A stretch of DNA of 64,000 nucleotides from Kwoniella bestiolae CBS 10118 (Eukaryota > Basidiomycota > Tremellomycetes > Tremellales > Cryptococcaceae): contig NC_089241.1 of the NCBI RefSeq assembly GCF_000512585.2, positions 3,614,001-3,678,000 of the forward strand, in the 5' to 3' direction. The position numbers were made by a program, and so were the translations under genes. Position 1 is the stretch's first letter; each line of letters starts with the position of its first letter. Shown here in pieces: positions 47,830-59,704 of this stretch. The notes under the pieces were generated by a model. The model was not told the origin of the DNA. It saw only the letters and a program-made list of their open reading frames with translations, and did no database searches.

Positions 47830-48667
47830 ATCAAACAATCACATGGGATCATGACCGCGAAACATGCTGCTGTTCTCATGGTCAAAACCAACATCCATCA
47901 ATCAGACTAGAATCAAAAGGATATACCAGACGATCCTCATCAAATATACCTTGCATCATACCCTCTCTCCACAAAACAAACGCATCTTGATCTCAGCGAT
48001 ATATACCCATCATCAGACGAGCCACGCCCGAAGATCCGCATGGCCTCCCAACCTTTCGAACGAAACTTTTGTTGTGTATTAACATTCATTCATTCAGTCA
48101 TTAATCTTTCTCTCTTTTTTCGACAATGACAAATTATGGGAAAATAGGTTTGGTCGAATGGATCAAAGCAATCCATTGGTCCCGCTTTCAGATATAGAAG
48201 GGTGACATCATGGCTCCGTTGATTCAAGTATAGCTTTCACCTTTGAGAATATTGCATATACCATCTTTTGATCTCCCTCGTCAAGTCATCAGGTTAATAA
48301 AAGTATCTATCACTACCATATATAAATATACATGTATTGTTTTCATCGCGTGCGGGTCTGCTTTACTTGGCATGTCTCACACGAGGGGTGTATCAATACA
48401 TATTCACATCATTGTTGAGCGGTTCACTGGTCCTTGCAATTGCCCAGTGGGATACTCACGTGAAATACTGCTCGTAAAGGCAAGAAGAAAAGTGGTGCAT
48501 AAATACCAATGTCGAATATCAGATATGTAAACGTCAAATCTATAGAATCATGCAACAAGCCAAGGACAAGACCGTGGTCCATGGTCTATAGTCCATTACT
48601 CATTCCTACATCCTGCCGGCGAGCTCTCCCTCCTTCTCTCCCATGATATTGTCCCCTCCAACACCAC
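47830..48667. other. Convergent intergenic region
   Basis: CAF40 and the holocytochrome c synthase gene end toward each other across 838 nt. The stretch is AT-rich. No third gene, RNA or repeat was recognised. Confidence 0.5.
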
Positions 48668-49989
48668 CTACTGCCCATTCCCGCCCGCATTGATATTCCT
48701 CCACTCCTCCCAACTAACTTTAATCCTCTCGCTAACACTCTCAAACGAATCCAATGCAGGCCGAACATCAAGGGAGAAAACGGGATTCCCATCCTCGTCA
48801 GGGGGGGCGGAATAATAATCTATCACGTATCGCGTTGAGATTTCTTCTTTTGGTCCGGCTTGAGCAGGTGCTGGAGCAGGGGATGATGGAAGGACAGGGC
48901 GGGTTACGATCCAGTCGTGTCGATCGAAGGGGGGTTCGGTACTACAGAAGGGTCGGGTTAGTATGCGATTTTGTGGTGTGGGTTGAAGTGGTATCACAGG
49001 GAACGACGGGGTATTGTGAGAGATCAGGGGATATACCGGAACTCACTTGAAGCTGTTGGGGAAGAATTTGCCTAACCACAAATGCATTCTTGCTTTGGGT
49101 GATAATTCGCCTGGTCTACCTGTGAATCTGGCCAACTGGGCGTCTTCGCCTCTGAGATCATAGTAAGAAGAAAATCAGCTCATGTTCAATGGTGAATAAG
49201 TATTCGGACGGAGGGACAGAGTGCAACAGAGACAGATATAGAGGATAGACCGGTTTGATAAGGTTCAGATGTTACGGGCGGGTAGTCGATGAGATTATGA
49301 GAACCGCGAAAGAGGACGAAAGGAAACTAGATAGCAGAGGACCATGGTCGATCCCAGCTCCCAGCGATATAGGAGATAAGAAAGAAGAATTGATGAGAGG
49401 GAACATGAGAAACTAAGCCCTTGTCAAGGACGATAGATGACAAATCTAAGATTAGTCTGATCCCGAGCCAAACTCACCCAGGCAACCGCTTCTCCCACTT
49501 CATGACCTCGGCCCAAGCCTGCTCATTAATGAAATTATGAATATCCACCATAACCTCCACCGAATCTTCCGGAGTCTCCCACCCCTTCCTCACAAGCGCA
49601 TTGTAGAACTGCTGAGGCGATGGGTAATCCCACGTTGACCCCGTCCCGTACGCCTCCCCACCGGGGTTTTCACCTGATGGTCGTGGGATGGTACTTCTCG
49701 TTCTGTCCGTTGGGAGATCGAGCTGTTGTCCCGGTTGACGGCTCAGTGATAAATTGGCGGGGATGTTGTTGAGAGGATTCATAGAGGGGTTGAGATTGTT
49801 ATGGTCTATTGGGCATTTAGCTGGACCTTGTGAGGCAGGAGGGGTGGATCGATGCATTGGGCATTCTGCTGGTGGGTTGCCGGTTGAGATAGCTGGATGA
49901 TTGGTGGGGAGTGAGGGATCGATCAGGATTGGTTGGGTGGAGGAGGAAGAGGTAGAGGAAGAGGAGGTCGAACCGATATTCCACTTCAT
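48668..49989 (-). CDS. CYC3: Holocytochrome c synthase (cytochrome c heme lyase)
   Basis: Three exons: 49989-49478, 49151-49047 and 48941-48668, giving 296 codons. Two CP heme-regulatory motifs lie in the N-terminal part (ECPMH and KCPIDH). The conserved body has YPSPQQFYNALVRKGWETP, VDIHNFINEQAWAEVMKWE, LARFTGRPGELSPKARMHLW, FDRHDWIVTR, YVIDYYSAPPDEDG and VRPALDSFESVSERI. It covalently attaches heme to apocytochrome c in the mitochondrial intermembrane space. The start of the protein has a Ser/Thr-rich stretch rather than a classic presequence, as is usual for this enzyme. Whether it serves cytochrome c, c1 or both cannot be told. Intron 1 is long (326 nt) for this genome. Confidence 0.93.
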
Positions 49990-50452
49990 TTTGTGCTGCG
50001 TGCTTAGGAGAGATGCTTCTGTACGATACTCTGAGTTGCCTTGTGAGCTCTTTTGTTATTGGGATACTCGATGAGATGAGCTGGATATGAGATGGATATA
50101 TGTATCTTTGTAATCTTTCTTGTCGATGTTTTCAACTTTTCAAAGCGGCAAACGGCATTGGTCCGATATATCAGGTTGAAATACATTACGTAAAGAAGCA
50201 CGTGCACACCTATCTCGCACGCGTGCGAGGGAGGATAAAGGAGGATAAACAAATGCAACATCATCAACTCTGGTAGACAAAGACAACCTACAACCTACAA
50301 CCTACGATCACGATATCAGTCTCGCGAACGGACCATAAAAGAGCAGCCCAATCACAGCAGAACTAGGAATCTCACGACATTACACAAACCCACACCTCTC
50401 AACGCATACCTGAATCACCTCTCCCGTGATCGAACTCCCCACCCCAAACAAA
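49990..50452. other. Divergent intergenic region, CYC3 / HSK3
   Basis: This is a 463-nt shared upstream region. It contains a short direct repeat of CAACCTA units at about 50285-50305. No other feature was recognised. Confidence 0.5.
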
Positions 50453-50861
50453 ATGTCAACCTTAAACCTCAAATCAAGGCATTACTCAGCCCTGGCCTCG
50501 CGCCTCCGAACCCTCCAGAACAACCTCTCAGAGACGGAGAAGCAATTGGAACTCATGACGGACCAGCTGAACTCCATGGCTAGGTTGGGTGTGGGATGTG
50601 GATCGCAGTGAGTCTGAGTTCGCCGCGTGGAGTGCTAGGATTTGGGATAATATTGCTTGCTCCACTCTTTCATCTGATGATACTTGTCGAAGACAACAGC
50701 ATATGCTGATTGTTAATCCATTCAGGTTCATGGCCGTATCGCGTCTATTGGATATCGAGCTCCTCAAAGCTACTCAAGAACAGCAACAGCCGCAATCACA
50801 GCAGTACGATGAAAGTGCCAACACCACCCATGGTTCACAGTCACAATCGCAATCACAATAA
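50453..50861 (+). CDS. HSK3: DASH/Dam1 complex subunit Hsk3
   Basis: Exon 1 is 50453-50607 and exon 2 is 50726-50861, giving 96 codons. The sequence KSRHYSALASRLRTLQNNLS then TEKQLELMTDQLNSMARLG and FMAVSRLLDIELL is the pattern of Hsk3, a small coiled-coil subunit of the ten-protein DASH complex. DASH couples kinetochores to microtubule plus ends in fungi. The C-terminus is a Gln/Ser-rich tail (QSQSQSQ). The frame is open upstream to a GTG, but the ATG at 50453 matches the family start. The protein is small and split, so automated annotation could miss it. Confidence 0.85.
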
Positions 50862-51362
50862 TCTCGCTCTGATCTCTCACATGTCTCTCCACTTCATCAA
50901 TGCATCTAAGCAAGATCGGTCGATCACGATCAGTCACGTGGAACATCCCATGAGGTCCAAGTCTCGGAGAGAGACAAATTTGGGTTAAATCCTACCTTAG
51001 AAGTCGATGGAAAAATTGGCTATGGGGTTGAAATGGGTAAAACGATTAAAGGAAGAGACGGATTCGATGGGACGTGAAGTCGACTGAGGTCCATTGTAGT
51101 ATACACCCTATCGAACGTTGTATGAAACACAGATATTCATAATCTCGCATGAACTGGACTGTCCCATCATCATCTCAATTGTTCAGCGACAGAACCACCT
51201 CAATCAATCGCATGATATGCATAGTCACAATCTAACCAGATCCAGGACCAGACCGAGACATCTCGTTTTTATTCAATTTCTTCTTTCAACAATTCAAACA
51301 ATCTAAATCTGCACAATCCAAAAAATGGGTATATCCGTCTATCTCCCTTCTCTACTTTACGA
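50862..51362. other. Convergent intergenic region
   Basis: HSK3 and PYC end toward each other across 501 nt. No feature was recognised beyond probable 3' UTRs. Confidence 0.5.
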
Positions 51363-54300
51363 TTAATGAGTGATCTCAACGGTCAAATCACCTTGAGCGA
51401 TCGAATCGTTCTCCTTCACCAGGACTCTCTTCACTTTACCAGAAACAGGCGACGAGACTACCGATTCCATCTATTGAACACCGATCAATTAGCAAGAGCA
51501 ACCTCAAGAGATAACACTATTGTCATATTATAATGAAAGTATTACTCACTTTCATAGCACTCAACACACACAGGGGATCACCAGCCTTGACCTCCTGGCC
51601 CTCCTTGACCCTCACATCAATGACCACACCTGACATTGGCGAGCCGATAGATCCAGGATCGGACGAAGCCTTCTCCCTCGAGACATGCTCGATGGCAGCA
51701 TTGGTATCTTCAATGACCACCGCTCGGGTCTCACCGTTGAGTTCGAAGAAACATTCTCTAGTACCCTTCTGTTCGTTCAGGGTACCGACGGCGAGAAGTT
51801 TGATAGTGAGAGTTTTACCTTGTTCGATCGAGATGGACATTTCTTCGCCTATCACTGGTTTACCGAGGAAGTATCGGGTGGGTACGACACTGAGTGGGGT
51901 GTACTAAATTAGCATTGTATCTTGTATAGTCGGACTTGTAGATCGACAAACAGTAGACCAAAGGAGAAAGAACAGAATCTGAGATTACTTGAAGGAGAAA
52001 AGGCTCACCTCAAATCACCATACTTCTCCACAAAGCCCTGGAACTCCTCAAACACCTTAGGATACATATAGTAACTCGCCACATCGAAATCAGTAATGTG
52101 CAAACCGAATTTATCCCTCAATTCCTTCTTGATAGTTTGGAAATCCAAAGGCTTCATCGATAATCCAGGTCGTTGATCGATCCTCTCCTTATCTCTGATA
52201 ATGTTGGATCGGAGAGGTTCAGGGAATCCACCATATGGTTGGCCCAGGTATCCCTGGAAGAATTCCACTACACTCGATGGGAAGTCTAGGGTGGAAGCTT
52301 TGTCGAGGACATCGTCCTTGGAGAGGTTGTTGGATACCATGAATTGGGCGAAGTCGCCTACCACCTTAGAGGAGGGAGTAACTTTGACGATGTCACCGCA
52401 CTATTCCGTTAAACAGTCAGCAATCTAGACATGAGATAGTAAGGGAAAAATACAGGTCAAACTCACAAGCTGGTTAGCCTCGATATACTTCCTCTTAATG
52501 TCCAACCACTGGGTACCAAGACCGAGTTGAGAAGCTTGGAATTGCAAGTTGGTGTATTGACTATCAAAGCGATGTGATCAGTACATGAGCGATGAGATTG
52601 CGAAAAAGGAGCTAGACCCACCCTCCAGGCATCTCATGGTCGAACACACCAGAATCAGAAGCTCTGACATTGGCTTCGAAACATTGGTAGAGCTTTCTTA
52701 TTTGGGACCAGTATTGGTTCAAAGCTTGGATGTTCTCATGGGAGATACCAGTTCCAAGACCAGTTTGTTCGAGAGCTGAGCAGACAGCTCCCATAGCTGG
52801 TTGAGAGGTGAGACCGGAGAGATCTGAGCGGGGCCAGAGGATGTCATCAGTAAGATCTCTACACCCGTCATGAAAGGGGGAGCTGCCGATGGGTCTTGAT
52901 ACCAAACATGGAGGCAAAGAAGGGAAGCCAACTCACCATCGATAGCAACATCAACAACATCCGCACCAGCATGCGCACAAGCAATCATACTAGCAGCGGC
53001 AATACCGGCAGTATCATGCGAGTGAACGTGGATAGGTAGATCAGGGTGGGCCTTTCTGATTGAACCAATCAACAATCTAGCAGCTTCAGGCTTGAGCAGA
53101 CCAGCCATATCCTTGATACCCAATACGTGGATACCTTCCTTGACCAACGCATCGGTGAGGTCGAGGTAATATTGTAAGGTGTATTTGGTTTTCTTGGGGT
53201 TGGCGACATCACCAGAGTAACAGATGGTAGCTTCGACAACACCTCCAGCTTTCTTGGCGGCGTCAATACCGATCTTCAAGTTGTCCAAGTAGTTCAAGGA
53301 ATCGAAAATTCTGAAAATGTCCAATCCTGCTTCTACGGCCTTCTTGGAGAAGTCGTAAATGGCGTTATCGGGGTACGAAGTGTATCCGACAGCATTGGCA
53401 CCTCGGACCAAAGCTTGAAGAGGGATGTTGGGGACCAATTTCCTGAGGGTTCTCAATCTGTCCCATGGGTCTTCGTAGAGGAATCGCATGGATACGTCGA
53501 AGGTAGCTCCACCCCAACATTCAAGTGAATACGCGTTCTGCAAAGCGTGAGAAGTTTCCTTGGCGATGTTGGCCATGTCGACGGTTCTCATTCGAGTGGC
53601 CAAAAGAGATTGATGGGCATCTCTCCATGTAGTGTCCATGATAAGAGTACCCTTGTAGTTTCTGATGGCTTTAGCGAAAGCTTCGGGACCTTCGTTGACG
53701 ATGATGTTTCTCCAACCGTTTTGACAAGGTACAGAAGTATCGACAATCTTGGAAGAGTCGGCGTTGTCCCTGATTTGCGGGATGATAGCTTCGGTGTTGA
53801 GACCTGGTTCACCCATTTGACCTTTGATGGAAGAACCGTTGACTGCCAAGTCACCGAGGTATGCAAGGAGTTTCTGGGCTCTGTTTTGAGAGTGAACGAG
53901 TTTGAAGAGATCGGGGGTGTCATCGATGAAAGTGGTCCAGGTTTTTCCGGATTCGAAGACTTGGTGGGTAAGTAATCGGATAAGGAAGGGGATGTTGGTC
54001 TGAGCAACATCACTAAGTCAGCTCCCAATCACTATCACCGAAATACAGGCATGAGCTCACCTTGACACCTCTGATTCTGAACTCGATCAAAGCTCTCAAC
54101 ATCTTCCTTCTAGCAACTTCGAATGTAGCACCGCTGACAGAGCACTTGACGAGCAAAGAGTCGTAGTGAGGAGTGATTTGCGCACCAGCGTAACCGGAAG
54201 AAGCATCCAATCGCACACCATTACCACCGGCGGATCGATACACTTCGATCTTACCGGTATCAGGTTGGAAACCAGCAGCGGGATCTTCAGTGGTGATTCG

Positions 54301-56137
54301 ACATTGGATGGCGAAACCTCTTCTGTGGATGTGCTCTTGAGTCAAACCAAGTTGTTCAAGGGTGACACCAGCAGCGATTTGGATTTGAGCAGCAACGATA
54401 TCGATACCGGTGATCTCTTCGGTGATGGTGTGTTCTACTTGGATACGGGGGTTAATCTCGATGAAATAGTGTCGGTTCTGTTGGTCTACCAAGAACTCGG
54501 CAGTACCGGCATTTCGGTAGTTGACACCTCGAGCAAGCTTGAGGGCGTCGCTGAGAATAGCTTGTCGGACAGACTCGTCAAGATGAGGAGCGGGGGCAAC
54601 TTCAACGACCTATTCATCGTTGAATGAGCTTAGTGGATTGCATATACCGATGGTAGGTCTGAGCCTTCAACTCACCTTTTGGTGTCGTCTTTGCACTGAA
54701 CAGTCTCGCTCGAAGAGGTGTACGCAGTTACCCTCACCATCAGCGAGCAGCTGGACTTCGATGTGTCTGGGTCGGTCGAGGAATCCTGTACAGCGCCGAT
54801 GACATCAACATACACACTCTCTCAAAAATCAAACTATTCAGCAGGAAGCGAGGAAAACTCACGTTCAATGAAAACGGTACCATCACCGAAAGCAGATTTG
54901 GCTTCACTGACAGCTCGTTCAAAGCTCTCCTTGAAGGATTCTTGATCTCTGACTACTCTCATACCTCGTCCACCACCACCCATAGCAGCCTTGATGATCA
55001 CTGGGAAACCGTACTTCTCGATGAATTCAGAAGCTTTGTCGTATGATTCCACGGGACCGGGAGTACCTGGTACGACAGGTACACCGGTCTTGATAGCCAA
55101 AGTTCTAGCTTTGGTCTTGTCACCTAAGGCATCGATGGTCTCTGGTCGAGGACCGATGAAGGCGATTCCTGCATCTTCAACTTTCTTGGCGAAGCCTGCG
55201 TTCTCGGAGAGGAAACCGTAACTAGTTAGGGGTAGGATAACAGCTTAGCTCAAGCTCTCAATCTCGGCCCAGCATGTTTCCAATAACCAGGCCAAATCTT
55301 CTGAAGAAAGATGTTTCACTCACCCAGGATGAATCATGTCAACCTCATGCTCCAAAGCGATTCTAACGATATCATCTTGAGACAAGTAAGCAGCGACAGG
55401 AGCTAAACCTTTTCCGACCAGGTAGGATTCATCAGACTTGTATCTGTGGGCACCCATCCTGTCTTCATGCGAGTAGATGGCAACAGTCGACATTGCCAAT
55501 TCGTGTGCTGTTCTGAACACTCGAATGGCAATTTCACCTCTGTTGGCCACGAGGACCTTCTTGAGGGGACCGGAGTGACCGGCCTGCTTCTTTCTTAGAC
55601 CATGAATGCTGTATCGAAATAATTATCAGTATGAGATCTACACCAAAGAGAGGAAAGGTCGCAGAAAGTGATGGGGGAGAGAGGAGCTCCAAAACTTACG
55701 TATGGGGATTGACAGAGGGGGTAGAAGGGGTACCGGGTCTGGATGTGTCGTAACCCAAGTGGCTGACCCAAGCTTCGATCTGTTGGTGGGTTGAACGCCC
55801 ATGGGTGAAGTAGGAGGGTTTGTCCATGTCATTTTCAGGATACAGGTGGATGGTCATTATGATTTAGGTGGTCGTACAGTGTGTCAAGATGAAGAAAAAG
55901 AAGGAGAGCATGGTTGTATCAGCATACGTTTCCAGCTCTTGGGTGGTGAATATATAGGTCATAAACGTGCGATGGGAAGTGACAAAGGTATAGCGTCCTT
56001 TTGTAGGGGTGTGTGTGATGGGCGATAACAAAGACAAGTTTACGTGTGGGATATCCCTCGGTAAGAAAGACTCATGGATGAATAGGTAAGGCGAGAAGCG
56101 GTTTGATGGTACTTACAGGAGTCTGCGCTTCGGCCAT
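51363..56137 (-). CDS. PYC2: Pyruvate carboxylase
   Basis: Twelve exons: 56137-56117, 55779-55700, 55608-55324, 55221-54863, 54785-54676, 54609-54061, 53999-52937, 52823-52622, 52560-52467, 52400-52009, 51889-51550 and 51470-51363. The phases close to 1200 codons (yeast enzyme 1178). Biotin carboxylase: KKVLVANRGEIAIRVFRTA, the ATP-grasp loop AAMGGGGRGMRVV, and FIEINPRIQVEHTITEEITG. Carboxyltransferase: MDTTWRDAHQSLLATRMRT with the metal-site HVHSHDT. C-terminal biotinyl domain: VLSAMKMESVVSSPVSGKV, where the biotin lysine is residue 1165. It makes oxaloacetate from pyruvate, bicarbonate and ATP to refill the TCA cycle, in the cytosol in fungi. Exon 1 codes only seven residues and is followed by a 337-nt intron. 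The symbol is by function; a PYC1/PYC2 distinction has no meaning here. Confidence 0.95.
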
Positions 56138-57148
56138 GATGTATGTATTGTGCGTGTTTTCTAATTTGTCTGTCTGTCTAACCAAGATGTTAAAGACAGA
56201 TGTGGTCTAGAAGTAGAGAAGAAAGAGGTGGAATGAGATCCGGTGGGGAATTTACGTGTGGAAACTTGACACGTAGAGTGGAGGGGATGTGTACTAGTAC
56301 TTGGCGTGTGAAACAAAGGAATGATAAGAGATACAGATCAAAGATCTGAAGGGAATCAATCACCTTTGTCTGAATGATGTAAGGATTATAATATGTATAA
56401 ACCTTTTTTCAGAAAAACAAAGATGGATGTAACAGTGAGCAGGTATGTCGGGACGATGATTGACCGCTATCGAGTAGAGTAGACGGAATGATTTTTCAGT
56501 GTTAATGGTGATATCGAGTTATGAGTTTATCGGTTGTCCGTCTCCATTGATTGGTTGGTTGGCTACGCTTGATGACGATATGTCCTATCCTACTGCCTAT
56601 ATGGTATCTACCGGTTATAGCATTTGTCCATACAAGCGTACTCATGGGAGACGGGGCACCGCCACACCCATTACCTCCGTCAACCAATCATATCATTCAA
56701 TTGCCAATCATCCCATTCACCGGATCTCGGCCCGTGTTAATCAAGTACTTGCGCGATCGAATCTAACCAATTCTCAACTTGGAGCTCAACATTGCAGTAC
56801 GGTGGCCAGTTCAATCCGATAAAACCGATAGCTTTCACTTTTTCCATGCACGCTCGAGCAGTCCTTTGTGTACCGATGAGACGGCGAGACATCTCGGTAC
56901 AAAGCTATCAAAGCGGATTTATCTCAACGACATGAAAGAGTGAATAAACTCGACTGCAATAAGCATGAGTCAACATTTAACTAGGTGAACACCCCTGTTT
57001 TCCGTTGTGGGGAACGGAATCAGATCCCTTATCTAAAGGAAAGAAAAGCAAACTCGCTTGACTCGAAAGAGTTATTTTTACGTAAGCAAGACTGTGTGCA
57101 AACCAAATGAAAATGGACAGGCAACTTGACGACATAGATGGTATATGA

Positions 57149-57174
57149 GCAAGGTTCGAACTCGAACCCCTTGC
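57149..57174. repeat. Imperfect inverted repeat (possible hairpin)
   Basis: The arm GCAAGGTTCGA (57149-57159) pairs with TCGAACCCCTTGC (57162-57174) around a 2-nt loop, with two extra C in the right arm. It could form an 11-bp cruciform or RNA hairpin. No T-run follows, and no tRNA fold was obtained around it. Confidence 0.55.
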
Positions 57175-58240
57175 GTCGTTTTGAAAAGTATACGAGATCA
57201 TTTGCCTCACCTGGACCGCTCAGTACATTGAAAGGGAAGGCGATGGCCAGGTGCATGCTTGACAATTCCTATACCAGTCCCATTCCAGTATTTATCACCT
57301 CCATAACCTCTCAGCTGCCGCGCCGCACTCACGATCAACAAAGTGGAACACTGTCCGACTAGGGCAGCACAGCACAGTACACACAGGCCATCGGCTGTCC
57401 TACAAGAAGAGATGAATGTACAGTATAATCTGATGCTCCATACCCCATACCCCATAATTATACCTCATCCGGATCATCTCGTCTCGTAAGAGCGTTGCGT
57501 TTGCTGCTCGACAAGTCCGCAGGCACAGAAATGTCCGTGTCGTCAGGGCATGGCAATCAAGCGTCCTTTCAGATCAAACGGGTGTTGGTCGCTGAGTTTC
57601 CCTCCTTAAGTGATCGATCCTCCACACCATGTCCAGGTCCAGCATTCCTACAGACCGTTCATCCGGCACCTACCAAGTTCAGATGCCGTGATTCCGGACG
57701 CAAAACGCGCAACTTGCAATAGAGTTTATAGATCAGCATGGGCATAGACATGGACATGGCTTGTCTCGTACCTTTTTTTGATCGACGGTCCATCAATGCC
57801 AAGATGCAATCGTGTAACATTCAAAAATACCTACTTGAAATTCCGTTTCGTCTCCATGCTACACGTCAGTGCCCTCCCCACAAATTTCTGCTGATACGGC
57901 AAGGCATGGCTGCAGCGAACCCAAGAGCCCAAAATAGGTATTTTACTTTCATATGCTTGATAACGAGATGGATCTCTTGGCATTCACCATTATTACCATC
58001 TTTAGCTACACACGTTACGTTGCATTCCGGTGCCCATAAGGTATGTTTTGCTTCGTTCCTGATGGACCTGTAATTTTAGGTACTTGTTTTGCAGATCTCA
58101 CTGGACACCGTCCTTTGCTGGATCCAGCGATGTCCTGGGGTAAGAGCGGAGAAGCCACCATTGTTTTTTGGGTGTTGGGTTGCTCGCAGGAATGGCCGGT
58201 CGGCTGTATCCTTCGGGTGTCTTGTTCAGCTTCAGATGGA

Positions 58241-58248
58241 TATATAAA
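58241..58248 (+). promoter_or_regulatory. TATA box of the secreted orphan gene
   Basis: TATATAAA lies 73 nt upstream of the ATG at 58322, with a C/A-rich leader between. Position and sequence fit a strong inducible-type core promoter. Confidence 0.5.
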
Positions 58249-58321
58249 CAGTACAAACAACATCCCCGTACTCCCTCCTATCCCCCCTATATCATCAATC
58301 CCAAAAACATTCCACGACACC

Positions 58322-59372
58322 ATGCAATTCACCACCACCTTCCTCATCCTCGCTTCTCTAGCTACCTCCGCATTCGCCAAGATCGCTGCTGGCTCCGGTG
58401 ACTTCGCGGTAACCATCAATGGGAAGACTTACAACCCCGATGCAGGGAAGAGTGCCAAACCCGACAAGCTATCTACTTGTACTGGTTTGATCCAGGTCCG
58501 AGGGGTGCACGTAGGGTACGATATAGATTGTGCGACTCTCGCGGTCAAGGACTATACGCTTACTGGTGCACCTGATGCTCAACGTATGTTGTCTCTTCCT
58601 CGTACTACTCTTCTACCTCCCTTTCGTCCCCTTCAAGGTAGCTTAACAATGCCATTGTATCGTGAGCCAAGAGCTGATCAAAAGATATAGGAATGGTAAC
58701 CCGGCCCACCGTAATCTTCTCATCCAAATCCGCTACCCTCTCCCCAGCTCAATTGAAGGGAACGACCATCACAGATTTTGATCTTCGAGACGACGGCTTC
58801 AACATCATCTTCAAGACTTCCGCTGGGAAATTCAAGATCCAATCTAAAGATGGTGCTCAGGGGGGGATCTTCCAAATGGAGATTGAATTTGCAGGGGATG
58901 TGGAGTTCGTACATACCCTTGGACCGGAGTTGTTTTACTTTAAGAATGGTGTGACGGGGAAGATCAACTTTGGGAATGGGGAGGTAGGTTTGGATTTCCT
59001 CATGACAGTCATATCAGCCTATGTGTCCCTAATATACAGTGAGCAAGTGCACGACTGATCTCCTATTTAACCACTTAGTCCGCCGACTCAACCCACAAAA
59101 TGCTCCTAGGCAAAGATTCCCCACAAGTAGCCACAAAGACCTACCAAGATGGCCGCACGACCAAATGGACCGTCTCTCCTGGCGGTAGGCTAGGTGGAGT
59201 ATTGGGCGAAGATTCCACAGAGCTCGGAGCGGGCGCGTCGAACTGTACGAGCGATTGTCAAGCTCAGAATAGGATTAATGGGTCGATCCCGCCCAGTCAA
59301 GATCCGGTTGATCCTCAGCCTCTTCCTGGGGCTAAGAGGGGGGTTAGAGGTGTTGTTTATAGGGATGAGTAG
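58322..59372 (+). CDS. Secreted protein of unknown family
   Basis: Three exons: 58322-58583, 58691-58983 and 59079-59372, giving 282 codons. A clear signal peptide occupies residues 1-19 (MQFTTTFLILASLATSAFA, cleavage after FA). The mature part looks beta-rich: GSGDFAVTINGKTYNP, ITDFDLRDDGFNIIFKTS, EIEFAGDVEFVHTLG. There are four Cys, two in a CTSDC pair near residue 248, and several N-glycosylation sequons toward the C-terminus (NCT, NGS). No GPI signal or transmembrane span is visible at the end. No family was recognised. The TATA box and clean signal peptide suggest a regulated extracellular or cell-wall protein. Confidence 0.75.
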
Positions 59373-59704
59373 GTTGGGGAACGAAGGGACCGAATCTTTG
59401 TACCTTCAATGTATGTTTCTTTTTTTGGGGAAATGGAACACATTTGGAAGTAGTGCTTCTTGATGTATGTATATTCTTGGGTGATTTGTCAAAGCACTTA
59501 TATGGATCTGTGCTTAAGACGACGATTGCGGTCGAACTATAGCCACGTGATTTTGCGTTATTAGCGCGTTGCAAGTCAGTCGCGTCTAACGATGCACCGT
59601 GCGTAGCTGAACATTACTTTTGACATCCAACCTGGAAGAGTAACAGATCAAATATCGCTGTTCTCTACACATCACTGCATGACATCTCCTTCTACACAAT
59701 CACA
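59373..59704. other. Intergenic region
   Basis: This 332-nt stretch lies between the secreted orphan and the LRR orphan, which are on the same strand. No feature was recognised. Confidence 0.5.

Larger units (their letters stand above)
56138..58321. other. Long divergent intergenic region
   Basis: This is 2.2 kb between PYC (minus) and the secreted orphan (plus), the largest gene-free stretch outside the F-box-like array. Several open frames of 60-215 codons overlap on both strands, but none has consistent splice sites, domain content or composition. It contains an imperfect inverted repeat at 57149-57174 and a TATA box at 58241. Confidence 0.5.

Noticed and set aside
54166..54627. 153-codon plus-strand open frame antisense to pyruvate carboxylase
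   Set aside because: It is a mirror of a highly conserved enzyme exon, with no start context or family of its own.
57130..57215. Possible tRNA on either strand, because of GGTTCGA-like B-box sequence
   Set aside because: The T-arm would need mispaired or wobble closing pairs, position 8 is not T, and no D-arm or anticodon arm could be drawn. The signal is explained by the inverted repeat.
57495..58073. Open frames that could be a gene upstream of the secreted orphan
   Set aside because: No domain, no consistent splice sites between frames and atypical composition.
58043..58690. 215-codon open frame that runs into the secreted protein gene
   Set aside because: Its first 90 codons cover the promoter, TATA box and leader. 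The signal peptide starts at the ATG at 58322, and its last part is intron 1.
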